Shown here: positions 1 through 8,912 of the stretch, in pieces
How positions within the stretch are numbered: position 1 is the stretch's first letter
How the letters are laid out: each line of letters starts with the position of its first letter
NCBI GenBank assembly: GCA_023212695.1
Contig: JALCCG010000185.1
Span: 29,247 to 42,381 of the forward strand
DNA from: Sporisorium sorghi
Taxonomy: Eukaryota; Basidiomycota; Ustilaginomycetes; Ustilaginales; Ustilaginaceae
Direction of reading: 5' to 3'
Length of the DNA stretch: 13,135 nucleotides
Translations under genes and position numbers: made by a program
Notes under the pieces: generated by a model
The model's input: the letters and a program-made list of their open reading frames with translations, nothing else
What the model was told of the DNA's origin: nothing
Databases searched by the model: none

Positions 1-77
1 CGGCGCCACAACCTCCCTCAACTCAGTCTGGTGCTAGTGGAGGTGGTTCGGATTGCGTTTTCCGTCCACCCCCCCCC

Positions 78-1931
78 CTAAGCGCCACTACCACTCGAGC
101 TACCACTCGACGACGACGACGAAGAAGTCGTCAACCCATCGCCCTTACACGCATTGAACACGGGCAAGCAGCTCAGGTACCTGCACCACGTGCACGCCTT
201 CGTTGGGTCCGGCGAGTTGTAAAAGTTGCTCGCCAACCCCGCAAAGAACCCGACCAGCAACCCGACCGCAACCACCCGCAACACCCACGTGACCACCCTG
301 TGCCTTTTGCTCGGATGGATCGCCGGCGCAAACACGAGGCCGCCCAGCAGGCCGACGCAGAAGCCGCCGATGTGCGCAAAGTTGTCCAGCCCGGGCAGCA
401 GCCCTAACGCCAGGCCGAGCACTGCCAACGTGATCGACATGGCCAGCCGCACGCGCGCGCGGTACTCGTACTTCCAGTTGTAGCACAAGTCGACCAGCTC
501 GATGCTAATGCACGTGTAGATCGCCCCCGAGGCCCCGAGCGCCGGCTGCCCGATCAGCCCAAAGTTGCCCCCCAACAGGTTGCCCCCGATCCCACCCGCA
601 AAGTACACAATCGCATACGCAAGCGACCCAATCAGCCGCTCGATCTGCGCACACAGCGTCAGCTGCACCAGCAGGTTGAAGAAGATATGCACAAACCCCG
701 CATGCACAAAGATCGCCGTCACAAACCGGTAGCTCTGATTCGGCTTGTTGGCGTCCCGCAGCCCACACAGCTGCGAAATGGTGCACAGCTGATCCGGCTC
801 GTACAGGTTCGAGGCAGACGTCGAGTCCTTGAGACACGGTAGCTGCTCCGACGTCGGCAGCGCAGGCACTTTGCGCATACATGGCACAAAGCGCGCGCCG
901 AACGAGATGAAGAATTCCGCCGAGGGCCCCAGCATCGGGTTGATGCTCGGGCGCGTCTGCACCGCCTGCCCCGTCTCGGCTTTTGCTTTGATGAGCTCGA
1001 TGATGAATACGACGACAAGGGCGACAGCGACGACCCACGAGACGTACGGCCACCGTTGTCGGCCGATCCCCTGGCGGCGGCGCTCGATCTGGTCGCGCAG
1101 CTTGTCCTCGCCTGCGAGTCGGCGGCTGGCGGAGCGGGAGAGCTTCCCCAGCAGACCGCTCTTGGCTTCTTCGTCGGCGGCGGCAGCTGCGGAGGGGTGC
1201 TCGCCGTCCATCTGGTTGGTCCAGAGCGCTGCGGAACCGCGTTTGATCTGATCCGCCTCGTCGTACTCGTCTTCCGCGTAGCCCATGGCGCCGGCGTGGT
1301 GCTTGAGCGGCAGATCGGCCCCGCTCGTGTCGAACCGAGCATGGGCGTAGTCGTCGTGGTGATCCAAATGGTGTTGGTTGTAGTACGTGCTTGGATCCTC
1401 GTAGTGGTCCGGATAGACGACTGAGGACCGCTGCATGTGCTGTGCCCTCGCGGCGTCTTCGGCACGCGTGTCTGCATAGCTCGTGGCGCGATCGTCGGGC
1501 TCGGTGTTGCGGCCGATGCGGACGTTGTAGCTGCTGATGCTGTCGTTCGGCATGAGCGTATCTGCCCGATCCAGGAAAGAAGGGCCGGCGAGCGGACGGT
1601 CGTCGGAAGCGTAGGGGTCGTGCTGGAGGCTAGAGTGAGATTGGGCTGTTGCGCGATTTTGTGCCGGCGGCGGCGGTGGCGCACTACTAAAAGCTTCGTA
1701 GGGATCGGTGTACATCGAGGGCGAGTCAGCACCGATGTTGGTGGCGGGAGGAGCAAGACGATAGGCATTCGAGTTGGCGCCGACGCCGGCAGAGTTGTGA
1801 TTGTACGATTGCTGCGCTTTGGACGAGATGGCCTCTTCGACTTGATTGTATTCGGTAGCGCCGTAGGGAGATGGATCCCATGCCGAGCTATGGTAGCTGT
1901 GCTGTGCGGCGTCGCCGTGGTAGCGACTCAT
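78..1931 (-). CDS. Rhomboid-family intramembrane serine protease, 617 aa
   Basis: Polytopic protease that would cleave membrane-anchored substrates inside the bilayer. Residues 1-290 are hydrophilic and low-complexity (His, Ser, Pro, Asp), probably cytosolic. A first membrane segment lies at about 293-315, followed by the eukaryotic rhomboid loop signatures NPMLGPS and GARFVPCM. The core has HIFFN (His415, Asn419), the catalytic motif GASGA with Ser468, and AHIGG with His520; the 52-residue Ser-His spacing fits the family. A last hydrophobic segment follows, then a cysteine cluster (CTWCRYLSC) and a Ser/Gly tail. The start ATG at 1929-1931 has A at -3. The stop TAG at 78-80 is followed on the coding strand by a run of nine G. 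The layout of one extra N-terminal helix plus six core helices suggests a secretory-pathway type rather than the mitochondrial Pcp1 type; that placement is inferred. The substrate is unknown. Family call very secure, no intron needed. Confidence 0.95.
   Translation of the reverse strand: MSRYHGDAAQHSYHSSAWDPSPYGATEYNQVEEAISSKAQQSYNHNSAGVGANSNAYRLAPPATNIGADSPSMYTDPYEAFSSAPPPPPAQNRATAQSHSSLQHDPYASDDRPLAGPSFLDRADTLMPNDSISSYNVRIGRNTEPDDRATSYADTRAEDAARAQHMQRSSVVYPDHYEDPSTYYNQHHLDHHDDYAHARFDTSGADLPLKHHAGAMGYAEDEYDEADQIKRGSAALWTNQMDGEHPSAAAAADEEAKSGLLGKLSRSASRRLAGEDKLRDQIERRRQGIGRQRWPYVSWVVAVALVVVFIIELIKAKAETGQAVQTRPSINPMLGPSAEFFISFGARFVPCMRKVPALPTSEQLPCLKDSTSASNLYEPDQLCTISQLCGLRDANKPNQSYRFVTAIFVHAGFVHIFFNLLVQLTLCAQIERLIGSLAYAIVYFAGGIGGNLLGGNFGLIGQPALGASGAIYTCISIELVDLCYNWKYEYRARVRLAMSITLAVLGLALGLLPGLDNFAHIGGFCVGLLGGLVFAPAIHPSKRHRVVTWVLRVVAVGLLVGFFAGLASNFYNSPDPTKACTWCRYLSCLPVFNACKGDGLTTSSSSSSSGSSSGSGA
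88..129 (-). repeat. Poly-Ser coding repeat at the rhomboid C-terminus
   Basis: A 12-nt unit (ctaccactcgag/c on the plus strand) is tandemly repeated at 88-99 and 100-111, next to a short run of cga/gaa triplets. On the coding strand this makes the Ser/Gly tail. It is a replication-slippage type repeat and probably varies in length between strains. Confidence 0.7.
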
Positions 1932-2547
1932 GATGAAGGTCTGCGTGCTGCGGATTGTCTCGATACGAGGCTACTGAGGCTGGTGGCCAGCAAGGAGCGG
2001 GAATGCGCACAGTCGGAGCTGGATCCGAAGTTGTTCGAAAGCGCTTTTCGGCGAGCCCGACCTTGAATGTGGGTAACAGGGAACTGAAGACAGTCAGACG
2101 CTGGCAGGCTTTTTAAGGATCCGGATGCTGCGAACGTTGATTGTCGTAAGGTGTGTTGTGGTCGAAGGAACCAAAAAGGTAGCAGCGTGTGGTGGCAGTT
2201 GGTGGTGTTGGTCTCAGATAAAGGGTAAAAGTGTTGCTCCACACTTTTCTCAACGCACACGCAGCACGCCGCGTCTAAATTTTCTCGCTGGCTGGCTGGC
2301 TGCACTGCACAGCCCACACGATGCAGCAACGGCAACAGCAAGATGACAGCAAGCCTAATTTTCGCACTTCTCACCCACTCGGTTCTTGTCCCGCTCAATG
2401 CGCTCTGTGTAGAGTCTATGAGCGACTCGAGATACTGTCGTCACCAGCTGCACCCTAAAGCAGCGTGGTATGACGAAGAATCGGAAATGTGCAACAACGA
2501 CAGTCAGACCGTCGGATGTGATAGGTCGGCGGCCTGCGACAAAATCA
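1932..2547 (-). promoter_or_regulatory. Probable 5' leader/promoter of the rhomboid gene, free of upstream ATG
   Basis: Read on the minus strand, there is no ATG in any frame over these 616 bases before the rhomboid start codon, where about nine or ten would be expected by chance. This suggests that much of the stretch is transcribed as 5' leader and kept clear of upstream starts. The first upstream ATG (2548-2550) is followed at once by TGA, a bare start-stop element. No clear TATA box was found. A GGCT tetranucleotide run lies near 2288-2300. The leader end is inferred, not mapped. Confidence 0.5.
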
Positions 2548-2574
2548 CATTTGTTAGCTCCTTGCGGCTCACAA

Positions 2575-2604
2575 TTAGTAATTTATTTATTTATTTTTTT
2601 TTTT
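2575..2604. promoter_or_regulatory. AT-rich / poly(dA:dT) tract in the divergent promoter
   Basis: Repeats of ATTT run into eleven consecutive T (2594-2604), between the divergent rhomboid and Iwr1 genes. Poly(dA:dT) tracts are known in fungi to disfavour nucleosomes and mark promoters, so this may be the core of a shared open region. The role is inferred from position and composition. Confidence 0.4.
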
Positions 2605-2771
2605 GGCGTGCGTGTGTTAATCACGAGCGCGATGCTCGAAGTGGAGTCCAACTCAAAATTTGAGAAGAAGCACATCCTGAGCTTTCCATCTTCGCCATCT
2701 TCCCCAAAGCAGCCAGCAACGTTTTGGCTCACGGAAGCCTCCTCTCCTCATCCAGTCGGAGGCTCCCAAGA

Positions 2772-4538
2772 ATGTCGATCACTCGCCCCTCCACGTCAAG
2801 CTCGGCGCACTCGCCATCCTCGCCCGCATCCACATCACTAGCAGCATCGCGCCACGGCTCGTCGAGTCCGCTCGCATCGCACGAGCACGACAGCGACAAT
2901 GACGGCCATGGACTGCAGATGATCCTCCGTATCAAGCGGAAGCGCAATCAAGATCCCGTAGATGCGCTCATCATCCAGCAGAACCAGCGCAGGACCAAGC
3001 GCAGATCGATGGTGTTCCCGAGTCCAGGCGCGGATGACGAAGCTTCCTCGGCACAAGGTGGTGCTTCGGGTGCTGCAGAGGCGGCGGAGGGAAAGCAGCG
3101 TGGTGTCTTTCGTTTGGCAGAGACGGTGTCGCTGCAGTCATTCTCCGATCCTGATGCAGCGCGCAAGTTGCATCAGCGCATTTCAGCCTTGAGCCGAGGA
3201 AACGTTGCGGGGCCGAGTACTAAGCCGTCGACTCCGTCCAAGCTTTCCCAGAGTGTCTCGTTGCCTTCGCTCACACAAACGGCTTTCGGCGTGCAACCGC
3301 TGCAGGGACCTTCGAAGGAAGATGACTCGCGTGCTGCACCATCGACATCGCGCGCTCATCGATCTCTTGGAAGCTCCGTGTCTTCGCTCAACGCTTCCAA
3401 CGAGGCATCACCGGTAGCAGCACCCGCACCCAGACTCAAAGCACTGGCGTCCGAACAAATCGACCGCGACAAAGACCGCCGATCGCGCAGCAGCACACCC
3501 ATCGGCATCCGCTTCAAAGTCATCTCGAGGGATCATGCAGCTGGCAAAGGGCTCAGGCGGACCGGAAGCTCGGCAAGTTTGCGCAAGATGCGCAGCGATG
3601 CAGCGCCGAGTCGTCCATGGCACACTCCCGCTGGTCCACCCGTGATCCGCTCCAGGAAGGAAAAGGAGGCCGAGGCCATCTTTGGACGCATCATCGACGC
3701 CGAGACCGAGCCCGAGCGTCCTTTGCAGAAAGCAGCAGCCACCACGAGCGCAAAGCAGGCACAAGCAGCGCAGCAGCAGGATGAGGAGATGGCAGGCCTC
3801 GATGCCAAGTTTGCAGAGATGCTCGGCGATTACCTGCGTTCAAACAACATTGAGCCGTCTCAGGATCTAGATGAGATCAGTCGAGGCGCATCGCAAGCTC
3901 GTCCAACCGAACCAGGGGCAGATGCAGACCCACTCGAGGCCGAAGAAGCGGGGAATGACGACGATGACGACGAATACGTGTATGACGTGTATTACCGCGA
4001 TATGCTGCCCACCAAAGCCGGGCCCACGGGGTCAGCAGAGACAGGTTTGCAGCCCGCGCAGGTCGCAGGGCGCGAGAAGGGCGCCGCGGCCGCCTACACT
4101 GCGGTGCCGGACTCGATGGCTTTACCGAGAGTGCTGGGCGGCGAGGTGGTGCCTCCGGAAGCTGCGGCACTGACGCCCAACTGGTTCACTGGACTCGACT
4201 TTGCCGGGCCCAACGCCGTCATCGCGTCGCTGGAAGGGTTCGAGGACAGCGACAACGAACTCGAACAGCCGGAAGAGGACGGATTCGAGAGCTTCGATGA
4301 GGGCGAGGATGAGGATAGCAACGACGAGGGGTTTTACAGGAACGACTACCCGGAGCAGGAGCTTCCGGATGCTGATGAGGTTGATTTTGACTACGATGAT
4401 GATGAGGACGGGTTTGATGGGGACGAGCACGATCAGTATTGTAAGTTCGCCTTTGACGTGTGTCGCATCGACGAGTTTGCGCTGACCCAATCTTCATTTT
4501 GACGCCTCCTCTTAGCTTTGTCTGACGGTAGTTTCTGA
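2772..4538 (+). CDS. Iwr1-like RNA polymerase II nuclear import factor (two exons: 2772-4440 and 4516-4538)
   Basis: Iwr1 (SLC7A6OS in humans) binds assembled Pol II and carries it into the nucleus through importin alpha. After a Ser-rich start, residues 50-78 hold the family's N-terminal motif ILRIKRKR...DPVDALII followed by RRTKRR, which looks like a bipartite nuclear localisation signal. The conserved acidic C-terminal half contains YVYDVYYRDML (402-412) and DSNDEGFYRNDYPEQE (515-530), then a very acidic Asp/Glu tail. The ATG at 2772 has A at -3; the frame is open further upstream but has no earlier ATG. A GTAAGT donor at 4441, branch-like CTGAC at 4482-4486 and an AG acceptor at 4515 predict a 75-nt intron. 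Splicing gives 563 aa ending SLSDGSF; read through, the frame ends at 4502 with 576 aa. Long low-complexity linkers make it larger than yeast Iwr1. Family call strong, last exon predicted. Confidence 0.88.
4441..4515 (+). other. Predicted GT-AG intron at the 3' end of the Iwr1-like gene
   Basis: The donor GTAAGT is optimal, CTGAC at 4482-4486 fits the fungal branch site about 30 nt before the acceptor, and a pyrimidine-rich stretch ends in CTTAG at 4511-4515. The intron is phase 1. It leaves a 23-nt terminal coding exon with TGA at 4536-4538. Retention would replace the last seven residues with a 20-residue tail that looks unlike the preceding acidic region. Confidence 0.7.
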
Positions 4539-5397
4539 TCCAATACGAGACCCTAGATAAGCAACCTTGTGTCTGAAAGGATCCGCACTGTTTTCGAAGA
4601 CGTTCCCCGGCGTCAGTCATGGCTTCGAGCTTGACAAATAGAGAGAGCGGATCCAGAACGACTCAGGACCTTCTAGCGAGCTCTTGAAACGACACATGAG
4701 AGCGGCCAGTGCGTCGCATGGACAGCAGGCATCGTGATCGACGCTGAGCAGGGTAAGGGTCGCGAGGCTCTGCGCCGGCGGGGCCTTCCTACTTATGTGG
4801 ATCTATAACTCGTATGCTAAAGGGGCCGCGCCCAACTGAAGCGGGAGCAAGAGAGCGAGCGAAAGGGCGGAGCTTCATTTCGGCAAGCTCCGCGTGTGCC
4901 AGACCGCGTTTTGGCGCGAAGCTTTTTGGAATCGCTCAGCCGGACTGCAAGCGAACGAGGGCGTTAGGAGTTGCCGACTCGGGATGCTGCTTTTGGAATG
5001 GAGCTGATCGGATCGCGTCTTTCGCTCGCAAGCGAGAGCCATCGGCAGCAGCAACATCGGCAGCCGAGGCATCTGGAAAGGGGGTTGAGATGCACATGTG
5101 AGCAGCGCAACGACTTCCGTAGCAGCTGCTGCGAGAGCCCTTGCTGCAGCGAGCAGTGTCGATCAAAGCGACCAACAAAAAGTCGGACCCCGTCTTCGGA
5201 CAGCAGTTGGGGTTCTACACGAGAAGAGGGAGAACAGCTGTACTGTAAGTGAGTCTCGGACCTGCGTCTACCGCAAACATTCGATACTCCGCCGCTTTGC
5301 AACGGGGCATTCCGCAAGCATGTTCAGCCCAAGTTCAGTGTACGTAGTCAACGTTGCAGAGAGGGAGAGAGTGTAGAATCAACCTTGACAGCGGAGG

Positions 5398-5429
<32 letters not shown>

Positions 5430-6197
5430 CGAAATACCCACGCTGACGAGGAGGGAGAGAGACGCGGGCAGAGAGCGCTGAGCAGCCAGGCGGCGACTGC
5501 CTTCGGAACGCTTTATTTTTATTTTTTTTCGCTCGCCCTCCGCGTTTTTCTTTCCCACGGTGGTGAAGAGCTCTCGGGAAAGAGGAGTGTTGCGTTGGCA
5601 AGACGGTCAGTCACCGCATGAACAGAGTGTGGGAATCAAAAGAGCGAATGGAAAAGTCCAAGATCGGGAAGCCCGCCAAGCTCGGGTTTGGTCGCCGAAA
5701 AAGGACGAAACGGCACACAAGTGCCAAGGATCCAGAGGACAGATGGGGCCCACCACCACCACCACCAAAAAAAGTGACGGTGGCAAAAGCAAGCAGCTCT
5801 CTATCTCAATCGATAAAGCTGACGTAGGCTTCGAAGGATGATGTCGGTCAACGCTTTGGAAAGCTGAGACCGGCAGCTGGCGGTGAGAGTGGTGGCTTCA
5901 AAGGGCGTATCCCGCTGCGAGGTTCTGATGGGTGAAACATGTTCGACAGCACAGCACAGCGCAGTACGCTTTCTGCCTTTTTCTCTAAAAATTTATTTTG
6001 GAAATTGCCCATTTTTTGTAGGCCCGCGCGTGCCTGAGCTCCAGCCAGCCAGTGAGCCAGTCAAGGAGTCGGTCGCTTTGTCCGCTCTTTCTGTTGGGTT
6101 TCTGGCTGTGCTCGCGCCTTGGGTGAGAGGAAGAGCCGCGACTCTGAGAGAAAAAGGGAGCGCGCCTGTCTGCTTGCGTCGTTGCTTTGCTTGCATG
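4539..6197. other. Intergenic region between the Iwr1-like and ras genes, no convincing gene
   Basis: About 1.66 kb. Frames of 60-120 codons occur on both strands but are low-complexity, overlap each other and match no family I know. The region should contain the Iwr1 3' end and the distal ras promoter. Visible sequence features are the 30-base A tract at 5398-5427, a T-rich patch near 5513-5528, a CAC triplet run at 5751-5766 followed by seven A, and a TGACGT half-site at 5820-5825. I see no tRNA, no transposon ends and no coding remnant. Confidence 0.5.
5398..5427 (+). repeat. Homopolymer tract of 30 A
   Basis: Thirty consecutive A on the plus strand, about 1.7 kb upstream of the ras start codon. 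It could be a poly(dA:dT) promoter element or the tail of an old retroposed sequence. No flanking target-site duplication or recognisable element body was seen, so the second reading has no support. The exact length is prone to sequencing error. Confidence 0.85.
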
Positions 6198-7132
6198 CCT
6201 GTGCGCCAGTTCTCGACTTAGTTAGCTTGCGCTTCGACCGCTTTGCAGACTCACACACACACAGTCACACAGTCACACACTCGCTTGTATCACCGACGCT
6301 TTCGCCACCACTTCCATCATCCTTTCTATCTCCAACCCTTTCCTCTGTTCTTTTGTCTGATCAAGTTACACGGACGACGCTCAACGACGACCACCGTTCA
6401 TTCGCTCACGTTTCGACCATCAACAACGACATCTGCGTCAGCAACCGCAACAGCAATCACGCCTCCCATTCATATACCCACTCTGCCTTGCCAGCGTCGG
6501 ACAAGCATCGATTCGCTCAGCGACAAGCTCGCGTGACAATCACCAGCTTCGCGCATTCTCAGCCCCGCTCACTCACGCTCACCTCTTGCCTGCCTCGTGC
6601 GCGCATCGTCAGCGTCACCCGGAAGCGAGCTGTTCGTTCCTCCCCTTTTCAGCGACACAGCGGCACTTTCGCACACATCCACAGCCGTATCGACCATTCG
6701 AGGCTCACGACATTCTCCGTGTTAAGAGACCAACGGACTCTTGCATTGCGATACTCTCGAGCTGCGCAGCATCCCGCGCTCTCTTTCTCGCTCGTTCTTT
6801 GCACTTGCTTCTTTCATCTCGCTGAGTCTTGCCGCCGACAGACTCCTTTGAAAGACCGCGATCTGAGCTCTTCTGCGTCTTTGCATCCCGCAACCGCGCT
6901 CGCATCGCATCGCGCCGCAAATCCTACCGATAGAAGACACGCTTCTTACAATCGGGATCTCGCTCTTCCGCAGTTCCTTTGGTAGTAGAAGACGAGCGCG
7001 CCTACGGACCAAGTCTCCGACACTCGAGCGCCGCCTTTTCTCGACTCACTTTCGTGTCGGCGTTTTCCGCTTTTCTTCGCTCCGAAGCAACGAGGCTAAG
7101 CCGCAAGTGCTTTCATACCCACATCGCCCATC
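6198..7132 (+). promoter_or_regulatory. Long pyrimidine-rich, ATG-free leader/promoter of the ras gene
   Basis: From just after the ATG at 6195-6197 to the ras start codon, 935 nt contain no ATG in any plus-strand frame. The stretch is rich in C and T, with CT tracts and a CA-rich run at 6251-6280, and one frame stays open without a Met for nearly 290 codons. Fungal promoters of well-expressed genes often have CT-rich blocks near the transcription start, so part of this is probably core promoter and the rest 5' leader. The ATG at 6195 would start an eight-codon frame ending at 6221, if it is transcribed at all. Transcription start not mapped. Confidence 0.55.
6251..6280 (+). repeat. CA-rich simple repeat
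   Basis: A CA dinucleotide run interrupted by AGTCACAC units, at the upstream edge of the pyrimidine-rich ras leader. It is a simple microsatellite with no further support for function. Confidence 0.7.
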
Positions 7133-7711
7133 ATGAGTGGCAAAATGATGATCTACAAGCTCGTCGTGCTGGGAGACGGAGGTGTAGGCAAGACAGCATT
7201 GACCATCCAGCTCTGTCTCAACCACTTTGTCGAGACGTACGACCCTACCATTGAAGACTCGTATCGCAAGCAGACCGTCATCGACGATCAACCGTGCATG
7301 CTCGAGGTGCTCGATACCGCCGGTCAGGAGGAGTACACGGCGCTGCGAGACCAGTGGATCCGCGAAGGCGAAGGTTTCTTGCTTGTCTACTCGATCTCGG
7401 CGAGGGCGACCTTTGAGCGCGTAGAGCGCTTCCGCAGTCAGATTTCGCGCGTCAAGGACCAAGAACCACATACGGTGCCCATCATGCTCGTCGGGAATAA
7501 GTGCGACAAGGTCAACGAGCGCGAAGTCTCGAGAGAAGAGGGGCAAGCGCTTGCGCATCGCCTTGGATGCAAGTTCATCGAGTCGAGCGCAAAGACGTGC
7601 GTAAATGTCGAGAGGGCCTACTACACGGTGGTGCGCATGATCCGCGAGCAGCGCGAAGGTACCGTTACGCACAAGAAGGAGAAGAAGAAGTCACGTTGCA
7701 ACATTCTTTGA
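7133..7711 (+). CDS. ras2: Ras2-type small GTPase, 192 aa
   Basis: Membrane-anchored GTP/GDP switch. All G boxes are present: P-loop GDGGVGKT (14-21), effector loop YDPTIEDSY (36-44), DTAGQE (61-66) with Gln65 equal to Gln61 of human H-Ras, NKCD (122-125) and SSAK (151-154). Gly16 and Gly17 match Gly12 and Gly13, so no activating change is seen. The C-terminus is a polybasic stretch ending in the CAAX box CNIL (Cys189 prenylated). There is no second Cys for palmitoylation, so anchoring would resemble K-Ras4B. The [29 protein letters not shown] block is typical of the basidiomycete Ras2 group rather than Ras1, hence the symbol. In Ustilago maydis, Ras2 is known to promote filamentous growth and mating through a MAP kinase route. 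The ATG at 7133 has A at -3; Met5 and Met6 are possible but less likely starts. No intron interrupts it. Confidence 0.96.
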   Translation: MSGKMMIYKLVVLGDGGVGKTALTIQLCLNHFVETYDPTIEDSYRKQTVIDDQPCMLEVLDTAGQEEYTALRDQWIREGEGFLLVYSISARATFERVERFRSQISRVKDQEPHTVPIMLVGNKCDKVNEREVSREEGQALAHRLGCKFIESSAKTCVNVERAYYTVVRMIREQREGTVTHKKEKKKSRCNIL

Positions 7712-8912
7712 TTTCCGCGCACTGTCCACGCCCTTCTCTCTGGATAGCTTTTCTCCTACGATACCAGCATTTCTGTTTTTGTGACGATGGCAGTCGGCGG
7801 CGGAAGGCGGGGGATGCATGCAAAGGGGATTCACAAGGAGGCCAGCAGCAGAGAGGTGTTCCGCCTTCCGACGCAAGCACGGAGCCCGGATGAGGTGGAA
7901 CAGGTTGAACACTTCGAAGCAGAGCGGAACGGTCGTCGACTCCGGTTCAGGATGCCACATCTCGAGATACTGCGTCGCGGCCGTGCAGCGGAGGCGGATC
8001 CAACCAACGAGCCTCACTCAGCAGTCGCACAGCATCCCGCACTTGAACTGCAACCTCGCATCCCGGCTTCCAACCAACCTCGCATCTTCTGTCGCATCTC
8101 GTCCTCCAGTCGCGACTGCTGCTGCCGACTTTTCTTTCCCTTTTGTCCCACTCTTCTCCCTTCATCGTGATTGACACCCTCCCTTTCTTGTATCCACCTT
8201 TCTACACTTTTGTCAGAGTACATTTTGTTTACCCCTTGACCCGCGTTCACCTTGTTTAGGTTTGATGCTGTTGCCTCTTGATCCAGTCACAGACGAATTG
8301 TGCGTGTGTGCGATCTGCCGTGTACGTTCGATATGTGTCTTCGAGGCTGTGGAGCTGGCTCAAATGGGTCACGAACACATGCAGTGGAGAAGACGAGCCT
8401 CACGGTTGCGGGGAACGAGGGTCTGTATTCATTGAAGAGAGAGAAAATTGTTCGCACACTCGTGATCTTCGGAGGCAGTGAGAAAGGGATGGTGGGAGAA
8501 GGCGTGCAAGCATGACGCGGCGTGAGACTGGCGGAAGTGAAGGTGTCTGAAGGAGCGAGCGGAAGGGTGTAAGCAAGCTGGCGGAGTGGTAGCAAGATGG
8601 CAAAGCGTCAGTGAGATGTGGGTATGGAGCGAAAGGTGGACGGTTAGAGCGACGATGAGGACTGAAGAACGAGCTTGGCGAGACGAATGCAGAGAAGGTA
8701 GGAGCGTAGCGATGACGAGGTCGAGTTCAAGATCGAGAGAGATGACAGCGAGAGGGGTGAGCATCGCAACAGCGGGTTCGTACGTCAGACGACGCATCAA
8801 CGGCGTCCGACGAGCCTCCCCTTCGTTGCGGCGTGCCTCGCCCTCTACACCACCTCCGCTCTCTCCAGCACCGCCTGGCCTCCACCATGCCCCTCCTCCT
8901 CCTCTTCTTCCT
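7712..8912. other. Convergent 3' region between ras and the zinc-finger gene, no convincing gene
   Basis: This 1.2 kb should carry the 3' untranslated regions of both genes, which face each other. Open frames here are short, overlapping and of odd composition, with no family resemblance. From about 8420 to 8770 the plus strand is purine-rich, so the zinc-finger transcript, if it extends this far, would have a pyrimidine-rich 3' end. An A-box-like TGGCGGAGTGG lies at 8579-8589 but no B box or cloverleaf goes with it. No canonical AATAAA signal stands out. Confidence 0.5.

Noticed and set aside
2089..2509. An 11-bp direct repeat GACAGTCAGAC at 2089-2099 and 2499-2509 in the divergent promoter
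   Set aside because: One match of this length in an 800-bp region is only mildly unlikely by chance, and no known binding site fits.
2724..2771. Upstream extension of the Iwr1-like protein by 16 residues
   Set aside because: The frame is open but would have to start with TTG. The ATG at 2772 has a good context and is the first ATG in frame.
5398..5427. Retroposon insertion ending in the A tract
   Set aside because: No target-site duplication, reverse-transcriptase remnant or element body could be recognised around it.
6119..6985. A 288-codon frame upstream of ras on the plus strand
   Set aside because: It opens with TTG and has no ATG anywhere inside; its Ser/Thr/His/Arg composition follows from CT-rich DNA. 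Better explained as leader/promoter.
8579..8589. Possible tRNA A box (TGGCGGAGTGG)
   Set aside because: The nearest B-box-like GGTTCG is about 195 bases away and its following bases do not fit. No cloverleaf stems can be drawn.
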